DNA from: Gordius sp. MW1
Taxonomy: Eukaryota > Nematomorpha > Gordioida > Gordea > Gordiidae
NCBI GenBank assembly: GCA_964036665.1
Contig: OZ038527.1
Coordinates: 1,178,001 to 1,242,000 of the forward strand
Reading direction: 5' to 3'
DNA length: 64,000 nt
The stretch's first letter is position 1. Each line of letters begins with the position of its first letter. A program made the translations under genes and the position numbers. The notes under the pieces are model-generated. The model ran no database searches. It was not told the DNA's origin and worked only from the letters and a program-made list of their open reading frames with translations. Below are positions 21,811 through 31,712 of the stretch, piece by piece.

Positions 21811-22608
21811 GAGTTGAAGAAAAGGATAAGACATTAAAGAAGAGAGCGAAAAATTAATTTTCTTTTTCTCAATGAATAAAAATAACATAACATGAGTGAG
21901 TCTGAGTACACATAAAAGTTCACTTTTCTTAGGTTTTCCTTTTCATTGAAACATAATCGCCCTGATGGGATATGGATTAACTTAAGGGAAGGGGGAGTTT
22001 AATTTTTTTATTCTCAAAAACATGGGCGTAGGGCATAACCAGACTTTGAATTAGGGGGGGGGGGGCGAAACGGTTAAAATAAAAGTTCAATTAGGGAGGG
22101 GCAAAATAAAAAAAAATTATAAATTTGCAAGGGGTTTTTTTACATTGGAAAATTTTTTTTTCGTCATTCAGAGGGGGGGGGGGGGGGGGAGGGCGAGTTA
22201 TTGATAAAATAAATGTAGAAGCAATGCAAAATATTTAAATTAAAGTCATACACTTAATTAAATTTGTATTGAAATAAGTCGTAGTTAGATGGTAAGATAG
22301 GGCAAAAAAATTGTATTCGGATGTATTTTAATATTTAATAAAAATAAATTAAATAATTAAAAAAAATTATTCCCAGTGTTAGCGCCGGTGCTATAGCTCT
22401 AGCGCATTTAAGTGCTATCGGCTATAGCTTTAGCGCCTCAAACCTCCCATCTCCTATAGCTCATAGCACCTCAAACCTCCCATCTCCCATAGCTCTAGCA
22501 CCTCAAACCTCCCATCTCCCATAGCTCATAGCACCTCAAACCTCCCATCTCCCATAGCTCTAGCGCCTCAAACCTCCCAACTCCTATAGCTTATAGCACT
22601 TAAAGTGA
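21811..22608. repeat. hAT composite, right terminal inverted repeat (about 0.8 kb)
   Basis: This is the reverse complement of the left arm, ending in GCACTTAAAGTGAC. It includes a second copy of the first transposase codons (21,840-21,888, minus), a CATGGGCGTAG block at 22,020-22,200, and about five or six minisatellite units. No clear 8-bp duplication flanks the two arms. Confidence 0.9.
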
Positions 22609-24103
22609 CTTTGTGCTAGTAGACATAGCGTATTTAATAGGCTATTCCCATCAGCGGGGAGGTGTTAAGCGCGCTAGTGCTAAGCGTTTTCCCATCACTA
22701 GGTCTATGTGTTGCTTGCCACTGGGCATGGGAGAAAAAAGTAGAGGAAACAATCAAATCAATATTAGGGAAGGTCAGGTTCCCGGAGTAACTGTAATGTG
22801 TCGTGTACCCTGTAAATGGGAAAAGCTGGTCGGCAGGAAGACAGTAGTGGGACTAATAAAAGTTATTGGAAATAAAACATTAGCGATAGACGGTAGGATA
22901 ATGGGATGGAAAGGGGCGGATGGGGAAGGTTGACTGTCCAGAAAGTGACAGACATGTTGTTATTTATGCTAAAGGTTACATATTTTTTCACTTTCATAAA
23001 AAGAAAGTGTTGGGGGAAATTATTTATGTTTTCATATATTACCTCATACGTATCTCTCATTTTTAATTTTACCCTACCGCTAGCTCACTCTATTCTACCT
23101 GACTCTTTCCTATTTATCTCTCATTCATTATATTATTGTGTTGTGCTTACTTATACCTATTTTGGCATAGAGTCATAGTTTTAAAGAATATATATATATA
23201 TAAAAAAATAATAATATATATAATAAAAAAATTAAAAAAGAAGAAAAAGAAAAAAAGGATAAATGAGTGGAGAAATTGTATTTCTCACTATCGCGATCTC
23301 GCAAGATATTATGTACAAAATTATAACATAAGAATTGTATTCCTTACTTCCGATATAACATTTTAAATATGATCGCGGAAGTGAAGAATTAATATTTATG
23401 TAGTGATATTTCTATATTGGTGTTCTATGTACACTCATTCCCTTTAAAAAAAAAATAAAATATTGAAGGTTAAGTGAGGTATTGTTTCGATGTTATATGT
23501 GTACGCTCATATTTGGTACGAAAAGTTAATAGTACTGTTGTAAGTCCCCAGTTGTATATATGTGTGGGGGTACTATTTCGATTTTATATTGGTATTTTCT
23601 TAATTAGTTACAAAAGGATGATATTATCATTATATCACCAGTTTTATATATGTATTGAGTCTATTATTTTAGTTTATATTCTCATATTTTTATTTTATGT
23701 ATATGTTCTCAAATTTTAATTATTTTTATATGTATATTCTCATTGTGTTTACACATGTATATCACATCGTTCGTGTGGATGTAATACGTTATCGATGTAA
23801 GCCGTGAAGGATTTATAACGGTGGGTATGAAAAAGCGCCGCTGTGTCGCAATTTGTATCACGGGATGTATATTAATATTCTCGTATTTTTATTGTATATT
23901 TATATTCTCACATTGTTATTTTATTTTTTGTTCTCATATTTTTATTATTTTTATATGTTCTCATTATATATGTATATCACATCGTTCGTGTGGATGTGGT
24001 GGGTTATCGATGTTAGCCGTTAGAATTATAACGTTGGGTGTGAAATAGCGTCGTTATGTCGCGATTTGTATCACGGAAACTATAAGTGTAGAATTATAGC
24101 GAT
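22609..24103. other. Right interior of the outer inverted-repeat element, unassigned
   Basis: An open stretch at 22,613-22,933 (+) encodes a basic, Gly-rich sequence I do not recognise. After about 23,000 the DNA becomes AT-rich, with two related blocks near 23,740-23,870 and 23,965-24,075. These share 'tatatcacatcgttcgtgtg' and 'gtgaa(g/t)...cgccgctgtgtcgc'-like text, so they form an imperfect direct repeat. Confidence 0.45.
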
Positions 24104-24462
24104 GTTATTACTAAAAGTTGACTATTCCCTTTTGGATACGCTCTTTATTCTACATCAACTACAAATTATTACAAAGACGATGTTAGGATTTAGGATAAAT
24201 ATAAAATATTATGAGGTTTCTTGAGGAAAATTAAATAATCAATGATATCAGGTCTTTTGTCTCTGATAATCTCTTGTTTTGTGTGCCTTGCGCCAGTTGT
24301 TATCCTTTCTTGAGTCTTTTATGTTACTCTTCTTTCTTAGACCGCTTATTATCGTCTAGCATCTAGTAATTATCCCTTGTATCTGGTTGCTAGTCTTCAA
24401 CGTCTCTTTCCCCAAAACTCATATACAATAGATGACATATATGACATATATAAATTTTTCTC
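24104..24462. repeat. Outer inverted repeat, right arm
   Basis: Reverse-complement partner of 16,844-17,195. Homology stops at 'aaatttttctcc' on this side and at a run of A on the left. Confidence 0.9.
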
Positions 24463-24520
24463 CTGATTTATTTGTAAATTATGATATATATTAAGAAAAT
24501 TTAAAATGATTTCTAACGAA

Positions 24521-24744
24521 TGTTTCTATGAACATGTTTAACCGTCTCAATTGCTATGTAATTTACGGATTCCTTTTTGTTGTCCGTCTTATATCTGTTT
24601 TGTTTATAATTGCAAATAAAATTTAATAATATAAAAACATGTTATTATTACACGTTACTAAATTTAGAGATACTTACCAATTAATACATGTGGGATCTTC
24701 CACCCCTTTACGTCGGAATTCGACAATTGGTGTCAGAAGTGGGA
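24521..24744 (+). repeat. Putative LTR with adjacent primer-binding-like site
   Basis: The stretch 24,521-24,725 begins TGTTTC and ends CGACA, as LTRs do (TG...CA). It is followed after one base by TTGGTGTCAGAAGTGGGA, a sequence of the kind found just inside 5' LTRs of Gypsy-type elements. No internal coding sequence follows, so this is a truncated element. Confidence 0.45.
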
Positions 24745-25237
24745 TCCAGTTTCGATAGTATGGGCAGATTTTGAAAAAATTATTAAATTTTAAGCTATCC
24801 TGTCTCCCACGACATGCAAAAATATTACAATTAATAAAAGATTTTAAACTTTAGACACACTTAAAAGAGTTTATTTATATTCAACTTAATTCCATATTTG
24901 AACTGGCTGGCACCGTTAATTAGCATCGACAAAAATAAGTAGACTTTTTATACAAATGTTTAAAATATTTTATATAGTTCATAACGATTTGTTTTTAATA
25001 GATAACATTTTATTATTATATTGTCATAGAAACCACAAAGGTGAGTGTGGATACTTCTTATGATTATATATAACATAAGTAATTAGTTGCACACATTACA
25101 AAGTTGTAAAAGTAGCATTGTTACTAAATTAATAACATGAATTTGAGGAAATGCACCAATATAATTACAAACAACAAATACCTTTACATTCATAAGTAAA
25201 CCTTTCTATATAGTGTAAAACATTATATAATGTAAAT
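24745..25237. other. No gene seen
   Basis: AT-rich sequence with no recognisable coding or structural signal. Confidence 0.5.
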
Positions 25238-25995
25238 CAGAGGTCAGATTTGTTAGGAATTTTCTGCCCGAACCCGGCCCGGTTTAATTCTCTAACCTCA
25301 TTGCCCGCCCGAGCCCGTTCGAACCCTTCTGGTGTCCTCCCGAGCCCGCCCGAAACATTAATGCTGCCCAAAATGCCCGGCCCGAAATTTTAAATTTGCC
25401 TGTTAGACCCGAAATTTTGCGACCTAAAATTCTTTCAATATCTAAAAGTCGAATGATTTTTTCAAATGAAACTGTTGTACTTTAATTTTAATCCTAATTG
25501 GTCAAAAAACGTAGTATTTGGTCTTTCTAAAATATTTGAGCTTAGCGATAGCGATGAGTGATAAGGGAATAATAAAGGCGAATTGGAGAAGCCTTGTTAA
25601 ATAATTTGTTAAAAAATTAAATGATATTAGAATGAAATTTAACACTTTCGGCGTTGTATCAATTTGGGCATGACGATTTTGTACTATGTATAGACGGCAC
25701 ATGCGAATTACGAACAATGAAAGGGCTGCATAAATATAAATATTTTAATCCTTTCCATAACCTAGCTAGGGACTTGATGGAAATAAAGGGGTTCTGGCAA
25801 AATTTGTAAAAATAACTTGGGGACGGATGGCGATTTTTAGCATTTTCATATGCAATTTAATGAAAAGTAACAAAAAATACACTATCTGAAAAATCTCATT
25901 AAGCCCGAATTGCCCGAATCCTATCTTCTTCGTGCCCGCCCGAAAATAAAAATTTAGGACAGTTGCCCGGCCCGGCCCGGGCAATCTCATCTCTG
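25238..25995. mobile_element. hAT-type MITE with GCCCGGCCCG ends and perfect 8-bp target duplication
   Basis: The left end starts CAGAGGTCAGATTTG and runs into GCCCGAACCCGGCCCGG. The right end is CCCGGGCAATCTCATCTCTG. ATGTAAAT is found immediately outside both ends (25,230-25,237 and 25,996-26,003). The interior of about 500 bp is noncoding. It lies at the outer edge of the Penelope left arm. Confidence 0.92.
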
Positions 25996-26265
25996 ATGTA
26001 AATGTCATTGTATAAAATCGGTGGATTTGGATTGATAGCGTAGGTAGAGGGAAATGGAACGCAATATTTCTGGCTATAAAAGCCCATCTTCAGGGGGAAA
26101 AATAATAAAAATAAAACGGGAGAAGATGAAGTCTTGAAAATTAAAAATGAAGTAAAGTGAGTAAATACGGAGATATAGATATAAAAAACAATAGAAATTA
26201 GAAAACTGGTTATAGCGAGTAATTAACAGTAGCGATTGTAGGGATGAATGTTTTTATAACAATAC
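25996..26265 (-). repeat. Penelope pair B, left arm, outer piece (3' region, minus)
   Basis: This is the reverse complement of 28,485-28,765. Shared blocks include 'aaatcggtggatttggattg', 'ggctataaaagcccatcttc' and 'ggttatagcgagtaatta'. The arm is interrupted at about 26,265 by an insertion and resumes at about 27,770. Confidence 0.88.
26063..26093 (-). ncRNA. Hammerhead-ribozyme-like core, left arm of pair B
   Basis: The minus strand reads CTGAAGA, a short hairpin (TGGGC-loop-GCCA), GAAA, then TATT. It has the conserved CUGANGA and GAAA boxes of a hammerhead. The palindromic AUAU that would make stem III in a dimer is present, but the cleavage-position C is U here. Confidence 0.4.
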
Positions 26266-26585
26266 TAGATGAACCCGGCAAACGTTGTTTTGCCATTTAC
26301 CCGGGTGTATTAGCAGAATATATATCATCTTATAGATAAATTTCAATAGATTAAGAATATATCAAATATAATTGGTAAGTGTTTAGTATGCAAAATTTTT
26401 TAAACAGATAGTTAAAGAGGGTCCAAGGCCCAAGCCCACTTTAATTTATTTAGCCACGCAGGATGGATTTTTTTCTTTCATTTTCATAAAATATGTATTT
26501 TTATAATCACGCAGGAGGGGACACGACCGTCCTATAATAATAATAATTGACGTGAAAAATAAGCAAAAAAATGACTTTGATTTAA

Positions 26586-26934
26586 CATGGGCGTACGCAG
26601 GTTTTGAATTAGGGTGAGGCAGAATTAAAAAAAAAATTTTCCTGACACCAAAAAAAATAATTTAAAAATCTTTAGCGAGCAAAAAAAGGTCTCGACATCC
26701 AAAAATTGTCCTTACCAAAAATTTTCCTGAGTGCAAAAAAAGGTCATCGACTATCCAAAATTTTGGCAGTGGCTAATTAGGGAGGGGCAGTGGCTAATTA
26801 AGAAAGGGCAGTGACTAATTGGGGGCGGGGGGGGGCAAAACATAATTTTTTTTAATTTTTAAGGTTTTTTGTATTGAAATTTTTTTTTATTTTAAATTAG
26901 GGGGGGCAGCCCCCCCCCTCTGCGTACGCCCATG
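26586..26934. mobile_element. CATGGGCGTA fold-back MITE
   Basis: The ends CATGGGCGTACGCAGG and CTGCGTACGCCCATG are inverted, with G-run and C-run blocks inside. The flanks are tgatttaa and taatttaa, an 8-bp duplication with one mismatch. It is longer than its relative at 11,790-11,955. Confidence 0.85.
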
Positions 26935-27109
26935 TAATTTAATGTTTTAAATCGTAAAAAGTTTCCATTTTCCACAGCATATGACTACATTTATCACAAC
27001 ACTACCTACACGCATGCTGCACATGCACACACATAGTTTCATTTAGATACGCAGTACGTCATGAGGTTGCGTTTGATTGACGATTTATTAAACGTATAAA
27101 ACAAAATAT

Positions 27110-27272
27110 CTCGAAAACTACTGGACCAATTGTCTCGAACAAATCTTAAAACATGCTCCGGAGTGTCAGGAATAAAGTGTGAAATTTAGAGCCAAATCGG
27201 TCTGGTAGTTTCGAAAAAATTGGTGGCGGCATACACACAAACATACATAGTTTCATTTTTATATATAAGATA
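27110..27272 (+). repeat. Tail module, copy 1
   Basis: About 165 bp running from CTCGAAAACTACTGGACC, through ACATGCTCCGGAGT and CAAATCGGTCTGGTAGTTT, to TTTCATTTTTATATATAAGA. The second copy is at 27,594-27,770. Dispersed elements of RTE or SINE type often end this way, but the class is not certain. Confidence 0.6.
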
Positions 27273-27593
27273 TTGGGGAAGAGCATATTAATACTTATTA
27301 ATTGCTAAGCAATTTATTTATGGCAAAGTTTAGCATAAGCCTTAAAGAAATGTCACTGAGTTTTAAATGTAATTTAAGTTTTTTCTACAAAATAAACGCA
27401 TAATTATGACCTAAAATACTTTGTAGAATCTAATGTTTATATTCCTCTGGTTCATTCATATGGTAACGGGTCTGACCTTATTTAATATGAAAGAAAATTT
27501 TATGCAGCAATAAAACATTAAAGCTTCATATACTATACGTCATATGACGTCATTATTAAGTGCTAAAACGTATAAAGCAAAAAAACGTGACCC

Positions 27594-27770
27594 CTCGAAA
27601 ACTACTGGACCGATTTGGCTCAAACAAATTTTAAAACATGCTCCGGAGTATGGGGAATAAACTGGGAAATATTGAGCCAAATCGGTCTGGTAGTTTTCCA
27701 AATTTGGTGAAGGCATACACAAAAACATACAAACACACACACATAGTTTCATTTTTATATATAAGATTAT
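27594..27770 (+). repeat. Tail module, copy 2
   Basis: Direct repeat of 27,110-27,272 with scattered differences and an ACACAC expansion before the final TTTCATTTTTATATATAAGA. Confidence 0.6.
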
Positions 27771-28005
27771 AGGTACACATGGAGTTAGGAAAAAGGTGCG
27801 AAAATAAATAGCTAAATTAAAAGGCGAAAAAAGAGAAACAGGGGGGATCCCAGGTATTATATGTATAAATACAAAAGCTGTGCTTAACAAATAATAGTAT
27901 TGTGTAATGAAAGGGTAGTTAGACTTAGTGAATTATATATATAGATGTGTGAATGTATGTGCTTGTGGTTCTGAGATTGGATGGATTAGTCGTTAATTGT
28001 GTTTG
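27771..28005 (-). repeat. Penelope pair B, left arm, inner piece
   Basis: Reverse complement of about 28,252-28,490. Shared blocks include 'gtgaatgtatgtgcttgtgg', 'aaagggtagttagac' and 'taacaaataatagtattgtg'. With 25,996-26,265 it makes an inverted copy of the 3' region of the right element. Confidence 0.88.
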
Positions 28006-28009
28006 TTTT

Positions 28010-28262
28010 TTTAATTTTATTTATATAATCTCTTGCGTCGATTACTATCAATTTTTAGACTGGGTGAAACAACAACAACAAAAAAGAGCCTTGACAAGAT
28101 GCGCGACCTACTCCGCCTTCGCCAAACTACCGTTAAAGAACCAACAATTGCAGATTTGGACAACCCGACTGTTCTTTAAAGAGCGCGATACAACAAGAAA
28201 GGAACTTCGTAGAAAGCGTTTTAATCGACCGCCTCAAGCCCAAAAAACAAACAAACAAAATT
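28010..28262 (+). pseudogene. Penelope GIY-YIG endonuclease remnant (pair B, right copy)
   Basis: The reading IISCVDYYQFLDWV parallels YKISCADCNQFYVGET of the better copy at 56.5-57.4 kb. ALTRCATYSAFAKLPLKNQQ parallels its LTRCATHSAVAEHSLQNQ. DNPTVL, then a YN(K)K segment and a frame-shifted IDRLKP end complete the match. The catalytic region is shortened: the segment between the GIY-like motif and the LTRCA box is lost, and a CAA repeat fills the gap. The 5' half of the element is missing. Confidence 0.82.
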
Positions 28263-28765
28263 AACGACTAATCCATCTTATCTCAGAACCACAAGCACAT
28301 ACATCCACACATCTATATATATAATTCACTATGTCTAACTACCCTTTCATTACACAATACTATTATTTGTTAAGCACAGTATGGTATTTATACATAAAAT
28401 ACCTGTGATCTCCCCCCTGTCTCTCTTTTTTCGTCTTTTATTATTTAGCTATTTATTTTTGCACCTTTTTTCTAATTCCATGTGTACCTGTTATATTGTT
28501 ATAGAAACATCCATCCCTACAATCGCTATTGTTAATTACTCGCTATAACCAGTTTTGTAATTTCTATTGTTTTTTTTAATCTATATCTCCGTATTTACTC
28601 ACTTTACTTCATTTTTAATTTTCGAGACTTCATCTTATCCCTTTTTATTTTTATTATTTTTTCCCCTGAAGATGGGCTTTTATAGCCAGAAATATCGCGT
28701 TCCATTTCCCTCTACATACGCTATCAATCCAAATCCACCGATTTTATACAATGACATTTATATAA
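28252..28765 (+). repeat. Penelope pair B, right arm (3' region)
   Basis: Uninterrupted arm of the inverted pair. It contains the hammerhead-like core at 28,666-28,696 and ends near 'acaatgacattta'. It serves as the reference for how the left arm looked before the 1.5-kb insertion. Confidence 0.88.
28666..28696 (+). ncRNA. Hammerhead-ribozyme-like core, right arm of pair B
   Basis: The order is CTGAAGA (fits CUGANGA), a short hairpin TGGGC-TTTTATA-GCCA, GAAA, and then TATC. AUAU is self-complementary, and the following C matches the hammerhead cleavage position. Stem I cannot be drawn from the flanks. Penelope-like elements are known to carry minimal type I hammerheads in their terminal repeats, so position and family agree. 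Activity is doubtful. Confidence 0.5.
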
Positions 28766-29398
28766 ACGGATTGAAAATTCTTGATTACTTATTATATAAT
28801 GTCCCAAAATACATAATTTACAAATTAACCACAAAATATATATTTACTAATAAAGCTTAGAATTTTATATTTTTGTCTTGCAAAATCGTAACATTTACAG
28901 AAATTAAATAGATTAAATTTTTTTTAATTGTTTAAAAGTTTATTTTCACAAAACAAAGTTACATACATAAGCGTAATACAAAAATAAAATCATATTACCA
29001 TAATAATGTAAAGAAAATGTAATTGGCAAAATAAATGCATTAATGTGATTTTTAACTTGAGGATTTCAGAGGTGTGCTATGATGAGTTTAATCATAAATC
29101 TTGGCAGACTCATGATTGAACTTGAAATCTAACGTTTGGCAGGCACAGAAATCGCAGGGGGAAAAATATTCAGCCAAATCTATATTTTTAACAATTAAAA
29201 ATACCATCACATAGTAATTGTTGCGAAATTTGAAAATGTTTTAGTAATAATAATATTTTATCAAAACTCATGTTTGTATGTTTATTGAATGAGGGGAGAC
29301 TCTTTATTGATATATATAATAAAGTTAGGGAAAAGAAAAGAGTTCGAAGAGTAATGAAGAAGTGTTTTAAGCGCCTTTATATAATCGCGAATTAACTT
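28766..29398. other. No gene seen
   Basis: AT-rich spacer. It ends at a T-run (29,398-29,420) that is the poly-A tail of the minus-strand LINE that follows. Confidence 0.55.
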
Positions 29399-31262
29399 TT
29401 TTTTTTTTTTTTTTTTTTTAGTTAAAAATATTTATTAGGTAAAATCTATATATATAAAAAATATAAAACACGATCAATAAATAAATAAATAAAAAGCGTG
29501 ACTACTCTTCATCTTCATCGAGGGCCAGAAGCCAGGTGTCGGAAAATGCCTTATAATTGTATTTGGCAATTAAAATTCCTATTTTTTGGCGCAAAAGAAA
29601 ACTTGCTGAGTATTTTCCTTCGGGAGATCTTTTTCCTATCAATTTAAAGAAGGCTAATGCCTGTTTGCCAAAAGTGGCGGAACATGAAGCCACGATAGGG
29701 ATAAAAATTTTAGAAGGAATTATATCACGGTATTTATGAGTTTTGCGTGCTTCCGCTAGAGCTAACGGGTCAGCGTTATTGTTAGAGGGTGCAAATACGT
29801 CGATGCAGGTAAAGTCCAAAGATAGGAACTTACCGTCATCCCATGGAATTGTGGATGTTCCATCGGGACGCATTCTACCCTCAGAGTGGGTTCTGATGGT
29901 TCGAGAATGGAAGGGAAGCCGGCTTTTAGTAAAGCGGTTTGAATCAAAAGGTTGATCTTTTGATGGCGAATGAAACGGAATTTGTTAAGTTTACAATGTA
30001 AGGGGTGGTGGGCCCAAACATCCATTTGTTTCTTACAATTTTTACAAATCAATTGCTTGCAAATTGGGATCCCCAGTCTCAAGGCGATCGCATAAGTAAT
30101 TTCGGGGTTTGATAGTAAGAGCCCGGAGAACTTGCTTGGAATGCATTCCAGCCATTCGTGACCAGAGTCAGTCGTTAGTGACCTGAGATTGAAATGCTGT
30201 ACGGCGTCACAACTCGAAAGTAGGTAAGCGACGGAGCGTGACACTATACTGGCATCCCAATCTCGTTGTCTGACTGAATTTGGAATAATGGTTCCTGACA
30301 TTAAATTTTCAAGATATGATGTTAAAGCAGTTTGCGTTAAAAAAATCTTCAGTTTGGGTGGTCAATTTAAAAACAAGATCTTTAACTAGATTGTAAGACG
30401 AGAGAAAAGCTACTAGGCTAATGGTCAAAGGGGACCTTATTCCTAAACCTCCAAATTTAGTTGGAAGTGTGGCTTGTAACCAGCTAGTATCATTAAAAGA
30501 TAAATTTAAAATTTTTTCTAGGAGATTTTTAATTGTGGATTCGTATAATTTAAGAATATCTGTATGTAAAAAAGCAGCAGCTGATCTAAAACAATGCTGA
30601 ATCTTGGAGATATTAAAAAAGTTTTTTATCATAAAAAAAGCGTGATGTATAGGTAACAATTTTAAAAGATCCATTTTTGAGGCCAAAAAAGCTAAATGTT
30701 TATTTAAAAAGTCCTGCAAGCACGGAGATCCGCCTATAGGTGAACCGAGCATAGAAAGTTTTTCCTTAGCCACAATAGAATATGTTTTAAAAATGGAATT
30801 TTGATCAAAGTTAGGGGGTTGTAAAGCTTCGCATTTAGCATCATTAAGTGTTAGATTTAGGGACGTACAAAAGTCTTTAATTATATTGATTGCTTTGGTT
30901 ACTTCTTCATGGCTGCCTGCCAAAGTTGCATCACCGAGATACCATACATGTAATGAAAGGTTACACTGGTTTTTGATTTGTTTTATTAGTTTTCGTATGC
31001 CACAACAAAATAATGGGGGTCCTAATGGATCACCTTGTTGAAGGCCTTCTGCGGATTTTATTACAAAGGAGCCATATTTCAAAAGGGATGGGCATCCATA
31101 ACTTAACAGAATATAGTTGGAGTATTGTAGAAAGTCTTCTAAAAAATTCTCCATAAAAACATTTCTATTAAGTTGGTTAAAAGCATTAGTGAAATCTAGT
31201 TTGACTAGACAGTGGTCGGGGGGTAAATTTTGTAGGGTGATCCGGCCTGCATGTATCAATTA
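29399..31262 (-). pseudogene. LINE-type retrotransposon copy 1, 5'-truncated
   Basis: The minus strand starts inside reverse transcriptase (DFTNAFNQLNR), then has GLQQGDPLGPPLFC and WYLGDATLAG (30,944-30,927). The catalytic pair normally read as DD is GD here, which would kill polymerisation. Downstream come a Cys/His cluster (CKNCKKQMDVWAHHPLHC), an ILEPS segment, and RPDG...LSLDFTC, which resembles a restriction-like endonuclease motif. Frames shift near 30,305 and 29,885. The last frame ends at TAG (29,502-29,504), followed by about 80 bp and a T-run that represents a poly-A tail. It belongs to the same family as 58,509-61,314. Confidence 0.88.
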
Positions 31263-31597
31263 CATTTAGTGGTGAATGCTAGTTATATGTGATTGGTCAA
31301 CGTCGCGAAGTAGTAAGGTAATGTAAATGAGTCAATTAAGTTTCAAGACATAAGTAATATGCCGCGAGCAAAATAGTAATTGACGCAACACTACATGTTT
31401 ATATTATATTAATGCTCAGGATATAAATATTTAATAAATATTTAAAAAATTTGATTAAACTTTGGTATGTAAAATTTTTAATATTAAAGGATTTGAATAT
31501 TAATTTACGTTGAACATCTTAAATGTAGATTATACAAAGGAGCAATATATACAAAATTTAGTATATATGATTATGATGGCCAATAAAGAAAATTTAA
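31263..31597. other. No gene seen
   Basis: AT-rich sequence directly beyond the truncated 5' end of the LINE, with no further similarity to LINE copy 2. Confidence 0.5.
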
Positions 31598-31712
31598 GGT
31601 CGAGATCTCGTCTATAAAATCTTGTCTCGTCTCGAGTTCAAAATTCTCGTCTCGATCTAGACTCAATTTTTCGAAGAGATCGAGATTTTTCTCGGTTATC
31701 CGCATCACTACT
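31598..31712. repeat. TCTCGTCTCG-rich element end, inverted
   Basis: It ends CGGTTATCCGCATCACTA, the reverse complement of the start of the element at 16,650. CTCGTCTCG words fill the interior. Confidence 0.6.

Larger units (their letters stand above)
26266..27770. mobile_element. Insertion of about 1.5 kb splitting the Penelope left arm
   Basis: The uninterrupted right arm shows that 'ttataacaata' was once joined to 'taacaggtacacatgg'. The inserted DNA starts near CTAGATGAACCCGGCAAACG and ends TTCATTTTTATATATAAGAT. It contains a CATGGGCGTA MITE (26,586-26,934) and two direct copies of a tail module (27,110-27,272 and 27,594-27,770). The tail module resembles non-LTR retrotransposon or SINE 3' ends, but no coding part is left. 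Confidence 0.7.

Noticed and set aside
22613-23366. Overlapping plus-strand frames of 76-106 codons
   Set aside because: No motif is recognisable. The later ones are AT-rich and include poly-Lys from an A-run. Kept only as unassigned interior of the outer element.
28567-28860. 97-codon plus frame over the Penelope 3' region
   Set aside because: It crosses the terminal noncoding region including the hammerhead-like core. The same peptide appears inverted in the left arm only because the DNA is duplicated.
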